The notes below the pieces were generated by a model that ran no database searches, was not told the DNA's origin, and saw only the letters and a program-made list of their open reading frames with translations. Positions 54,193-64,000 of a stretch of 64,000 bases of DNA are shown here, piece after piece (position 1 is the first letter of the stretch; each line of letters begins with the position of its first letter). Source of the DNA: Cryobacterium psychrotolerans (GTDB taxonomy: Bacteria > Actinomycetota > Actinomycetes > Actinomycetales > Microbacteriaceae). Made by a program: the position numbers and the translations under genes. The stretch lies in contig NZ_FNFU01000015.1 of the NCBI RefSeq assembly GCF_900101115.1, positions 1 through 64,000 of the forward strand, written 5' to 3'.

Positions 54193-55851
54193 ATGAGTCA
54201 CGGATGGAGCATCGCGCGCCGGCTCTTCCTGGCCCATGCCCTCTTCATCCTCGTGCTGGCGGCATTCGTCGGAACTGCATCCTTCGTCGACGCCCGTGAT
54301 CGCGGATATTCGGAAACCGCGGATCGCATGCTGGCCGTGGCCACGGCCATCGCGGACAATCCCCTCGTGCTCGAGGCCAGCCGCGGAGCGGATCCGAGCG
54401 GTTCCCTCCAGCCGTATGCCCTGCGGGTGGCGGCGGACGCCGACCTCGACTTCATCACGATCATGGACACGGACCGCACCCGCTGGACCCACCCGACGAC
54501 CTCGGAGATAGGCAAGGAGTACATCGGCGCGGTCGGACCGGCGCTCGCCGGAGAACCGCTCACCGAGGTCAGCACCGGCACGCTCGGGCCATCCGTGCGC
54601 GCCGTAGTTCCGGTCACCGACGAGCAGGGAGCCGTGCGGGCGCTCGTGGCCGTCGGAGTGACGACGAGCAACGTGACAATCGCGCTCAACGCCCGCTTGC
54701 CGGCGGTGCTCGGCCTGGCCCTGGCGCTCCTGGCCGCAGGGTCCATCGCGACCTGGCTGCTCGGGCGCTACCTGCGCCGGGTCACCCTCGGCTGGGGACC
54801 GGAACAACTGGCCCAGCTCTTCGTCTACCTCGACTCCGTGCTGCATTCCGTGCGCGAGGGGCTGGTGCTGGTCGACCCCCGGGGCGAGCTGGTGCTCTAC
54901 AACGACCAGGCGGCCCGGCTGCTCGGCATCCCCCCGAGGTCGCCCGCGGGGGCGGCTGCCGGCGGAGCCCCGCTCCTGGCGGACCTGGACCTGCCGGCGA
55001 GCCTGGGCGAGCTGCTGCAGAGCGGCCGACCGGCGCGAGACGAGATCCATCCGACCGGGAGCCGGGTGCTGGTCGTCAGCCAGCAACCCGCGCTCGCGTC
55101 AGCGGCCGGCCGCGGCAAGCCCGCCGCGATGGGGTCGGTGGCCACCATCCGTGACCACACCGATCTCCAATCGCTGGGCAACGAGCTGCAGGGCATGCGC
55201 ACCCTCTCGGATGCGCTTCGCGCCCAGACCCACGAACACTCCAACCGCCTGCACGTGCTTGTCTCCCTGATGGAACTGGGCCGGATCCCGGAGGCGCTCG
55301 AGTTCGCGACCCGGGACCTCGAGCTCAGCCAGCAGCTGACCGACGAACTGGTCACCTCCGTCGACGAACCGGTGATCGGCGCCCTCTTGATGGGCAAGGC
55401 CGCGCAGGCGCACGAGCTCGGGATCGCGCTCACGGTCGAGGCGTCGGGCAGCCTGTCGGATTCCGGGCTCCTGGTGCAGGACCTCGTCACGGTGCTCGGC
55501 AACCTGATGGACAACGCCCTCGACGCGGCCGTCTCGGGCGAGGCGCCGCGCACCGTGGACCTCCGCGTTAGTTCGACGGCGGATGCCCTGGTCATCGAGG
55601 TGGCCGACAGCGGTCCGGGCGTCGCCGCCGAGGCGGAGGAAGACGTGTTCCGGCCGGGATTCAGCACCAAGGATCCCGGCGCCTACGGCCGCGGCCTGGG
55701 CCTGGCCCTCGTACGGCAGACCGTGGCGCGCCTCGGCGGCAGCCTCGTCATCGGCCGGCACCAGGGGGCGGTTTTCACCGTCACGATCCCCACTCACCGC
55801 TCCCCCGAACCCACCCCCGCCGCAGACCAGGCGCAGGCACCTCGTGCCTGA
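54193..55851 (+). CDS. CitA/DcuS-type sensor histidine kinase
   Basis: The 552-residue protein has an N-terminal TM helix, a periplasmic PAS-like domain (CitA/DcuS sensor), a second TM helix (LGLALALLAAGSIATWLLGRY) and a cytoplasmic PAS domain. The DcuS-type H-box QTHEHSNRLHVLVSLME (H347) and an HATPase with NLMDNALDAA, DSGPGV and GRGLGLALVRQ follow. The sensor domain likely binds C4-dicarboxylates or citrate. The regulator gene overlaps it by 8 bp, and dctA is divergent. Confidence 0.92.
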   Translation: MSHGWSIARRLFLAHALFILVLAAFVGTASFVDARDRGYSETADRMLAVATAIADNPLVLEASRGADPSGSLQPYALRVAADADLDFITIMDTDRTRWTHPTTSEIGKEYIGAVGPALAGEPLTEVSTGTLGPSVRAVVPVTDEQGAVRALVAVGVTTSNVTIALNARLPAVLGLALALLAAGSIATWLLGRYLRRVTLGWGPEQLAQLFVYLDSVLHSVREGLVLVDPRGELVLYNDQAARLLGIPPRSPAGAAAGGAPLLADLDLPASLGELLQSGRPARDEIHPTGSRVLVVSQQPALASAAGRGKPAAMGSVATIRDHTDLQSLGNELQGMRTLSDALRAQTHEHSNRLHVLVSLMELGRIPEALEFATRDLELSQQLTDELVTSVDEPVIGALLMGKAAQAHELGIALTVEASGSLSDSGLLVQDLVTVLGNLMDNALDAAVSGEAPRTVDLRVSSTADALVIEVADSGPGVAAEAEEDVFRPGFSTKDPGAYGRGLGLALVRQTVARLGGSLVIGRHQGAVFTVTIPTHRSPEPTPAADQAQAPRA

Positions 55852-56581
55852 CCCGGTCGCGCCTGGGCCGGTTGCGTCTGGCCGCCTGATCCGCGTGCTC
55901 GTCGTGGAGGACGAGCCCCTCGTCGCCGAGGCCCACGCGGCCTACCTCGGTCGGCTCGAGGGCTTCGTGCACGCCGGGACCGCCGGCACCGGCCAGTTGG
56001 CACTCCGACAGCTTGCCGAAGCCGCCGAATCGGGGGCGCCGATCGACCTCGTGCTGATGGACATGAACCTGCCCGACCTGCACGGCCTCGACGTCTGCCG
56101 CCGCATCCGGGCGGCCGGACTGGCCACCGACATCATCGCGATCACCGCCGGCCGGGAGCTCCGCACCGTGCGCGGCGCAATCGCCGCCGGCGCCGTGCAG
56201 TACCTGATCAAGCCGTTCACCTACGCGCGTTTCGCCGAGAAACTCATCCAGTACCGCGACTTCCACCAGCAGCTGGGAGCCCAGCCGGCGGTGACGACGC
56301 AGTCGGAAGTGGACCTCGCCTTCGCCACGCTCCGCGCGCCCAGCGAGCTTCCCCCGCCCAAGGGCCTCTCCGCGGCGACGCTCGCCGCCGTCATCGAGTT
56401 CCTCAAGGCCGAACCCGGGCCTGCCTCCGCGAGCGAGGTCATGGAGCGGCTCGGCATGTCCCGGGTGACCGCGCGGCGATACCTGGAGTACCTGGCCGAC
56501 GCCGGCGCCGTGCTCCGCACGCCCCGGTACGGCACGCCGGGGCGCCCCGAGAACGCGTACGCCTGGAAGTCGTCCGGCTGA
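55844..56581 (+). CDS. CitB/DcuR-type response regulator
   Basis: The 245-residue protein has a receiver domain (VLVVEDEPLVAEAHAAYL, LVLMDMNLPD with D73, and YLIKPF) and a C-terminal winged/HTH DNA-binding region (SASEVMERLGMSRVTARRYLEYLADAG). GTG 55844 overlaps the kinase stop by 8 bp, so translation is coupled. It probably activates dctA. Confidence 0.92.
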   Translation: MPDPVAPGPVASGRLIRVLVVEDEPLVAEAHAAYLGRLEGFVHAGTAGTGQLALRQLAEAAESGAPIDLVLMDMNLPDLHGLDVCRRIRAAGLATDIIAITAGRELRTVRGAIAAGAVQYLIKPFTYARFAEKLIQYRDFHQQLGAQPAVTTQSEVDLAFATLRAPSELPPPKGLSAATLAAVIEFLKAEPGPASASEVMERLGMSRVTARRYLEYLADAGAVLRTPRYGTPGRPENAYAWKSSG

Positions 56582-56653
56582 ACCTGTCCCGAAACTGAAC
56601 CGTTCCCGAAAAGGGGCGTGCCTTCGACCGGGGAATGCGCCAGACTCAGCGGG

Positions 56654-57298
56654 ATGAACGCAGATCTGTGGCTGCCGCTGCCGGCCGGGCTGGTCGGGCT
56701 GGCGCTCGGCGTGCCGCTCACAGGACTGGCCGCACGGATGCTGCGCGCGCCGCGCGACTTCGGCTGGCGGGTTCGCCTGGCCGCCAGCCTGGCGACCGGG
56801 GTGCTGTTTGCGCTGCTCGCCCTCGGGTTCGGCCCCAGCCCGGAACTTCCGGCTTACCTGCTGCTGGCCGCGGCATCCGTCGCGCTCAGCATCGTCGACG
56901 TCACTGAGAAGAGACTGCCCAACCCTCTGCTGCTCGCCACCACGGTGATCGTGGCGGTCGCCCTCGTGATCGCGGCCGCCGTCGGCGCCGACTGGGGCGC
57001 CGCGTTAGGCGCCCTGCTGGGCGGCGCCGCGCTGTTCGCGCTCTACCTGGTGCTCGCGCTCATCTCGCCGGCGGGCATCGGCTTGGGGGACGTGAAGCTC
57101 GCAGCGGTGATCGGGCTCGCCCTCGGCTACCTCGGCTGGGACACCTGGCTGATCGGGCTGGTCGCCGGATTCGTCGTCGGCAGCGCCATTTCTCTGGTCG
57201 CGCTGGCGCTGCGCCGGGTCAGCCTGCGCGGTTCCCTGCCATTCGGGCCTTCCATGCTGGCCGGGGCATATATCGCGATTCTCGTCGCCGTGCTCTGA
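56654..57298 (+). CDS. tadV: Prepilin peptidase (A24, TadV/CpaA type)
   Basis: The 214-residue protein has multiple TM helices and the two aspartates of the aspartic prepilin peptidase family: SIVDVTEKRLPNPL and GIGLGDVKLAAVIG. It lacks the N-terminal methyltransferase domain, as in TadV/CpaA. It should cleave the Flp and TadE pre-proteins encoded next. First gene of the pilus locus. Confidence 0.92.
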   Translation: MNADLWLPLPAGLVGLALGVPLTGLAARMLRAPRDFGWRVRLAASLATGVLFALLALGFGPSPELPAYLLLAAASVALSIVDVTEKRLPNPLLLATTVIVAVALVIAAAVGADWGAALGALLGGAALFALYLVLALISPAGIGLGDVKLAAVIGLALGYLGWDTWLIGLVAGFVVGSAISLVALALRRVSLRGSLPFGPSMLAGAYIAILVAVL

Positions 57299-57426
57299 CC
57301 CGCGTTCGTGAGCTTGCTTCGCCACCCCCGTTCGGGTGCCCCGCGACTGGGGGAATGATGCGCACGGGAGACCGGCAGTATGGTGGCCTCCTTCCCGGCG
57401 ATACCCGAAATCACAAGGGGTTAGAC

Positions 57427-57612
57427 ATGCGCACGATCCTCGACATCCTGGCCAGCCGTCTCCGCCATGCCGATGACCGCGAACGCGGCGCGACCGCGGT
57501 GGAATACGCCCTGATGGTGTCCCTGATCGCCCTGGTGATCTTCGGCTCCGTCGTAGTCTTCGGCGCCGCCGTCACCGGCATGTTCGGCGAGTACAACGCG
57601 AGCATGCCGTAA
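57427..57612 (+). CDS. flp: Flp-type pilin 1
   Basis: The 61-residue prepilin has a basic leader (RERG) cut after Gly before ATAVEYALMVSLIALVIFGS, with Glu at +5 and Tyr at +6 and a hydrophobic helix that forms the pilus core. This is the Flp/Fap motif. TATGGT about 45 bp upstream may be a -10. Confidence 0.94.
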   Translation: MRTILDILASRLRHADDRERGATAVEYALMVSLIALVIFGSVVVFGAAVTGMFGEYNASMP

Positions 57613-57874
57613 GCCCTGAATCCCTCTGCTCGCTGCCGGGACCGGCGGCGCAAGCCTCAGCGCGCCGGCGGCCCCGCCCTGCGCCCCCCTCCCCTCCCCG
57701 CCGTCCTCCCTCCACCCGCCACGCCGCTGGTCGCGTCGCCCTCGCACCCCCCGAACAGTGGCCCCCAAACAGGGGCCCCCCGTTCTGGGTGTTAGTGAGA
57801 AATCCTCAATCCGCATAGCTTGCCTTCATCCGCTCGGCTAACCAGGCCGGCTCTTCACAGAACGGAAACCCGAC
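57613..57874. other. 262-bp C-rich intergenic region between the two flp genes
   Basis: A strongly strand-biased C-rich stretch (57661-57780) contains an imperfect inverted repeat, CCCCGAACAGTGGCCCC with GGGGCCCCCCGTTCTGGG, around CAAACA (57747-57790). It may terminate or attenuate transcription after flp1. The following ~80 bp could hold a second promoter for flp2. No ORF. Confidence 0.5.
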
Positions 57875-58054
57875 ATGAAGTTCTTCACCAAAATCCAGGC
57901 CGCCGTCAACAGCCTGCGCACCGAAGACGACGGCGCCACCGCAGTCGAGTACGGCCTCATGGTCTCACTCATCGCCGTGGTCATCATCACCGCCGTTGCC
58001 CTCATCGGCACGAACCTCGACACGATGTTCACCGGCGTGGCCAACAACCTCTAA
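57875..58054 (+). CDS. flp: Flp-type pilin 2
   Basis: The 59-residue prepilin has the processing site DDG before ATAVEYGLMVSLIAVVIITAV (Glu +5, Tyr +6). Its leader is longer and more acidic than in flp1, and the mature tail (ALIGTNLDTMFTGVANNL) is different. It is a separate pilin, not a copy. GAACGG precedes the ATG. It may be the major or an alternative subunit. Confidence 0.93.
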   Translation: MKFFTKIQAAVNSLRTEDDGATAVEYGLMVSLIAVVIITAVALIGTNLDTMFTGVANNL

Positions 58055-58163
58055 CCACGAACCCGAGTAGGGCGGCGGCCTCCCGGAATCCGGGAGCCGC
58101 CGCCGCACTCTCCCCCACTCTCCCGATCTCCCCGTTGCCCCGCCCACCCGAAGGGCCATCCAG

Positions 58164-58553
58164 ATGAAGCGTCTTCGCGATCGATTCAACGAACGCGGCG
58201 CGGCCGCCGTTGAGTTCGCGCTCATCCTCCCGGTGCTCCTGCTGCTCGTGATGGGGCTCATCGAGTTCAGCCGGGTCTTCAACATTCAAATCTCCCTGAG
58301 CAACGCGGCTCGGGAAGGCGCCAGGACCATGGCCATCCATGATGACCCCGCCCGCGCACGCACGGCCGCCAGCGCGGCCGCCCCGTCGATCAACCCCGCG
58401 ATCGCTGACGGTCAAATCACGGTCAGCCCCGGCGCCTGCACGCCCGACGCGACCGTGGAAGTGACCATCGACTACAACGTCGCCCTCATGACGGGCTTCT
58501 TCGGCGCGACGATCCCCCTGACTGGAACTGGAGTAATGCTATGTGGTGGTTGA
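58164..58553 (+). CDS. tadE: TadE-like pseudopilin
   Basis: The 129-residue protein has the prepilin-like site NERG before AAAVEFALILPVLLLLVMGLIEF (Glu +5, Phe +6) and a C-terminal domain of about 90 residues with two Cys. TadE is a pseudopilin of the Tad machine. Its last 13 bp overlap the tadG start. Confidence 0.92.
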   Translation: MKRLRDRFNERGAAAVEFALILPVLLLLVMGLIEFSRVFNIQISLSNAAREGARTMAIHDDPARARTAASAAAPSINPAIADGQITVSPGACTPDATVEVTIDYNVALMTGFFGATIPLTGTGVMLCGG

Positions 58554-59518
58554 CCAGCCGGCTTCGGCCCGAACGCGGCGCATCCGCGGTTATCGTCGGC
58601 ATCATGCTGGTGCCGCTCATCGGATCTCTGGCGATCGCCCTCGACGTCGGCGCGCTGTACGCCGAACGCGCGCAACTGCAGAACGGGGCCGATGCCGCCG
58701 CCCTGGCGATCGCAATGGGTTGCGCGGACGACGGGGTATGCGATGCCCCTGGCGCCGCCGCCGCGAACTTCACGAACGACAACGCCAATGACGGTGCCGC
58801 GAACGTGCTCGCTCCGGTCATCGACCTCACCAACAGAACCGTGACCGTGACCGACTCGACGCGGGTCGCCGGCACGGATCAGGACGCCATCCAGCACCCG
58901 TTCGCTGCCATGCTCGGCATTACCGAGACGACCGTGGGCGCAACGGCGACTGCGGAGTGGGGCGGTATCCGCTCCGGCCCCGCGGTGTTGCCGCTCGCGC
59001 TGTCCTTTTGCGAATTCCAGCTGTTCGGCGAGCTGAACAACGAACAGAAGCTCACCATCCGCTACGACGAAAACCACCCGTGCACGAGAAACGGTATGGA
59101 CATCCCCGGCGGATTCGGCTGGCTCGAGCAGACCGACGGCACCTGCGCGGCAACGGTGGCCGTTGACGGTTCCGTGCCGAGCGAGCCAGGCGTCGACTCC
59201 CCGAGCAACTGCGACGCGACCCTTCGCGCGCTCGAGGGCAGCACCGTCCTGATCCCGATCTTCGATGGGTCCACCGGCAACGGTGGTCCCGGCATCTTCC
59301 ATATCTACGCCTTCGCCGCCTTCAGGGTCACCGGCTGGAAATTCGCCGGCGGCAACCGGTTCCCGCTGGTCAATGTGGATCGCTACCCGGGGTGCGACTG
59401 CTCCGGCGGCAACGAGCGATTCATCCAGGGCTTCTTCGAAGAATGGGTCACTATCGACTCGGCCTACGACATCGGCGGCCCCGACACCAACGTCACGACC
59501 GTCAACCTCACGAACTAG
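58541..59518 (+). CDS. tadG: TadG-like Tad-domain protein
   Basis: The 325-residue protein has the N-terminal TM Tad domain (GASAVIVGIMLVPLIGSLAIALDVGALYAERAQLQNGADAAALA) and a long extracellular domain with several Cys. Unlike TadE it lacks Glu at +5 after the Gly and is probably not processed. It helps anchor or assemble the pilus. Confidence 0.9.
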   Translation: MWWLTSRLRPERGASAVIVGIMLVPLIGSLAIALDVGALYAERAQLQNGADAAALAIAMGCADDGVCDAPGAAAANFTNDNANDGAANVLAPVIDLTNRTVTVTDSTRVAGTDQDAIQHPFAAMLGITETTVGATATAEWGGIRSGPAVLPLALSFCEFQLFGELNNEQKLTIRYDENHPCTRNGMDIPGGFGWLEQTDGTCAATVAVDGSVPSEPGVDSPSNCDATLRALEGSTVLIPIFDGSTGNGGPGIFHIYAFAAFRVTGWKFAGGNRFPLVNVDRYPGCDCSGGNERFIQGFFEEWVTIDSAYDIGGPDTNVTTVNLTN

Positions 59519-59526
59519 GAGATGTC

Positions 59527-60264
59527 ATGAAAACCCGACTCATTGGAGCGATCGTCGCCATCGTGCTGGCGCTTGTCGGCACCGTCGTGCTCACCGGATA
59601 TGTGCGGGGCGCTGATGCCCGCGCCGCGGACGGCGCCGCGTTCGTGCCGGTCTTCGTGGTCTCCGAGGAGATCCCGGAAGGAACCGCGGCGGAGGCGATC
59701 AGCGACTTCATCACGGTGAAGCAGTTGCCCGCGATGTCCGCGGTTCCGGGGCGGGTGACCAAGCTGTCGGCCCTGGCCGGCATGGTCACGGACGCCGCCC
59801 TGATGCCGGGCGAACAGCTCATCAAATCGCGCTGGGTCGACCCTGCCGAGCTCGCGGCCCGCGGCCAGGTCGACCTGCCGGACGGCATGCAGGCCCTGAC
59901 GATCGCACTCCCCGTCGAACGAATCGTCGGCGGCACCGTCAAGGCGGGAGACACGGTGGGCATCGTCGTGGCGGCCACCGTGAAGATCGGGCAAGCCGCC
60001 GAGGACGTGTCGGTGAGTAAGCAGGTCTTCCACAAGGTGCTCGTAACGGCCGTGCACGAAGGAACCCAGACATCGCCCGCGAAAAACGATGAAGCGCAGT
60101 CCGAGCCGGTCGGCGAGATCATGGTCACCCTCGCCCGCACCACGCCCGACATCGAGAAGATCGTCTGGGGCCAGGAATTCGGCTCGGTCTGGCTGACGAT
60201 TGAGCCCAAGGAAGCCACCGAAACCGGCTCCACCGTCGTCGACGCCGGAGACGTGTTCAAATGA
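59527..60264 (+). CDS. cpaB: Flp pilus assembly protein CpaB/RcpC
   Basis: The 245-residue protein has an N-terminal TM (IGAIVAIVLALVGTVVLTGYV) and a SAF-type domain (PVFVVSEEIPEGTAAEAI...VKQLPAMSAVPG...GEQLIKSRW), typical of CpaB/RcpC. It stabilises the pilus channel. Starts 8 bp after tadG. Confidence 0.9.
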   Translation: MKTRLIGAIVAIVLALVGTVVLTGYVRGADARAADGAAFVPVFVVSEEIPEGTAAEAISDFITVKQLPAMSAVPGRVTKLSALAGMVTDAALMPGEQLIKSRWVDPAELAARGQVDLPDGMQALTIALPVERIVGGTVKAGDTVGIVVAATVKIGQAAEDVSVSKQVFHKVLVTAVHEGTQTSPAKNDEAQSEPVGEIMVTLARTTPDIEKIVWGQEFGSVWLTIEPKEATETGSTVVDAGDVFK

Positions 60265-60286
60265 CCCACGCACCGGCAGGTCGATA

Positions 60287-62813
<2,527 letters not shown>

Positions 62814-62817
<4 letters not shown>

Positions 62818-63767
62818 ATCCCGTCGTGCTCTATGGCGGAATCGCCATCGGACTGGCCGCGTTGCTCGTCTTCATCTTCGCGGTGATCGCGCCGGCCCCG
62901 CGCATCCCCCTCGAACGGCGGCGAGCCCCCGGCGCGGAGGAGACGACGACCCTGACCCGGATGACCGATCACACGACGGCAGCGATCGACCGGGCGATGA
63001 AACGACGCGGCAAGGCTCCGTTCAGCGCTGCCGAACTCGAGCAGGCCAACATTCGTATGCAGCCATCCGGCTTCGTTCTGCTGGTCGTCTCGGCCGCGAT
63101 CGTGCTGGCGCTGCTGGGCCTGGTGCTCGGCAGCAACGGCCCGTTCGGTGTGCCGCTGATGGTCACCTTCGCGGCGCTCTCCCCCGTCGGCGCGAAGATC
63201 CTGATCAGCGTCCGCGCCTCCCGACGGCGCGCCAGGTTCGCGGACCAACTCGACGAATCACTCGGTCTTCTCGCCGGCGGTCTGCGCGCAGGGCACAGCC
63301 TGCTCCGCGCGCTCGACGCCGCTTCCCAGGAGACAGAGGCGCCGACCTCCGAGGAATTCGTCCGGGTCGTGAACGAAACCCGAATCGGGCGCGACCTGGG
63401 CGAGGCACTGGACAACACCGCTATTCGGATGCGCAGTGACGACTTCCGGTGGGTTGCGCAGGCCATCGCCATCAACCGTGAGGTCGGCGGCAACCTCTCC
63501 CAGGTGCTCGACCGGGTTGGCCACACCATCCGGGAGCGCAACGAAATTCGCCGGCAGGTGAAGGCGCTGGCCGCGGAAGGGAAGATGTCGGCGTGGGTGC
63601 TCATCATGCTCCCCATCGGAGTGTTCACGTTTCTGCTCCTGACGAAGCCGGACTATTTCGGCGCCTTCTTCGAGAACGTGTGGGGCATTCTGGCGCTGGT
63701 CGTCGCGGTCGTACTGCTCATTGTCGGCTCATTGTGGATGATGGCCGTCGTCAAGGTGAAGTTTTAG
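62814..63767 (+). CDS. tadB: Tad inner-membrane platform protein TadB
   Basis: The 317-residue protein has TM helices at both ends and the T2SF domain (LLAGGLRAGHSLLRALDAASQE, RIGRDLGEALDNTAIRM, EVGGNLSQVLDRVGHTIRER). It works with TadC as the pilus platform. ATGA overlap with tadA. Confidence 0.93.
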
Positions 63768-63776
63768 GAGAATCCA

Positions 63777-64000
63777 ATGACGTCATTCATTGCCATCCTC
63801 GCGATTGCCGGCGGATTCGGGGCCCTGGTGGGAATCCTCGTCGGCAGCCGCCGCCCGCAACGGGTCACCGTTGGTCCTGAGGCCGCATCCGCTGCGGTTT
63901 CCATGGGCGCCTCCCTCGGTACCAGGATGCGCGACATCGCCCCGACCGGCTATGTCGGCATGCTCGCCCGCCAGGTGGCACTGGCGGGTCGCCCGCCCGC
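63777..64000 (+). CDS. tadC: TadC platform protein, 3' truncated by window
   Basis: ATG 63777 starts 9 bp after tadB behind AGGAG. The visible ~74 residues have one TM helix (FIAILAIAGGFGALVGILVG) and the start of a TadC-like cytoplasmic part (RMRDIAPTGYVGMLARQVALAG). The rest lies beyond base 64000. Position and layout fit TadC. Confidence 0.85.
   Translation, partial: MTSFIAILAIAGGFGALVGILVGSRRPQRVTVGPEAASAAVSMGASLGTRMRDIAPTGYVGMLARQVALAGRPP

Overview
The window is high-GC actinobacterial chromosome. ATGA/GTGA-coupled operons, GTG and TTG starts, a DUF222-HNH gene, a fused OtsA-OtsB, a Tad pilus locus and a GluRS gene beside tRNA-Gln all fit a Microbacteriaceae-type actinobacterium. Cryobacterium-like is my best guess; this is inferred from protein character and gene order, not from any database search.

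Layout. (1) 1-2605: tail of a carbohydrate-oxidation cluster (SDR-type sugar epimerase/dehydrogenase, D-ribose pyranase, tartrate/D-malate-type dehydrogenase). (2) 2606-6040: a decayed mobile island ending at the 3' side of a tRNA-Gln(CUG). It holds a dead IS21-type istB with one amber codon, the tail of istA fused to a tyrosine-recombinase fragment lacking its nucleophile, and an apparently intact IS3-family element. (3) 6041-38751: a backbone of amino-acid biosynthesis genes, all on the minus strand: gltX, an FAH-like gene with ilvE and leuB, serA, then ilvC-ilvN-ilvB-ilvD. From memory, this order resembles M. tuberculosis and C. glutamicum. Between these genes are insertions: a LysR/aminotransferase pair, a DJ-1/PfpI protein, an MDR reductase with a divergent TetR, a DUF222-HNH gene, an MFS pump with a divergent TetR, small membrane proteins, a zinc alcohol dehydrogenase, an alpha/beta hydrolase, an FAD oxidase, and two Tat-exported phosphatases next to a PEP synthase. 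(4) 38808-46380: trehalose synthesis (OtsAB), glucose-6-phosphate dehydrogenase, a GlsB-like stress protein, a complete biotin ECF transporter (bioYMN) and a flavodoxin. (5) 46370-56581: an MgtA-type P-type ATPase, a glycine-betaine/proline ABC operon, and a dicarboxylate symporter divergent from a CitA/DcuS-type sensor and its response regulator. (6) 56654-64000: a Tad/Flp pilus locus (prepilin peptidase, two Flp pilins, TadE, TadG, RcpC/CpaB, TadZ, TadA, TadB, start of TadC), cut by the window edge.

Themes. BCAA synthesis (leuB, ilvE, ilvBNCD) and serA supply amino acids. OtsAB, the betaine ABC transporter and the GlsB-like protein point to osmotic or cold stress. The PhoD-phosphodiesterase pair behind a PHO-box-like repeat points to phosphate scavenging. 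Two TetR genes have clear palindromic operators in their divergent promoters.

I did not find a clearly new multi-gene system. The observations most worth a second look are: an FAH-family protein whose active-site motifs are substituted, kept in a coupled leuB-ilvE operon; a possible family of long intergenic hairpins; three tandem 14-bp iterons before an FAD oxidase; an OtsAB reading frame that appears to start at ATT; and a hexanucleotide-repeat acidic tail on TadZ.
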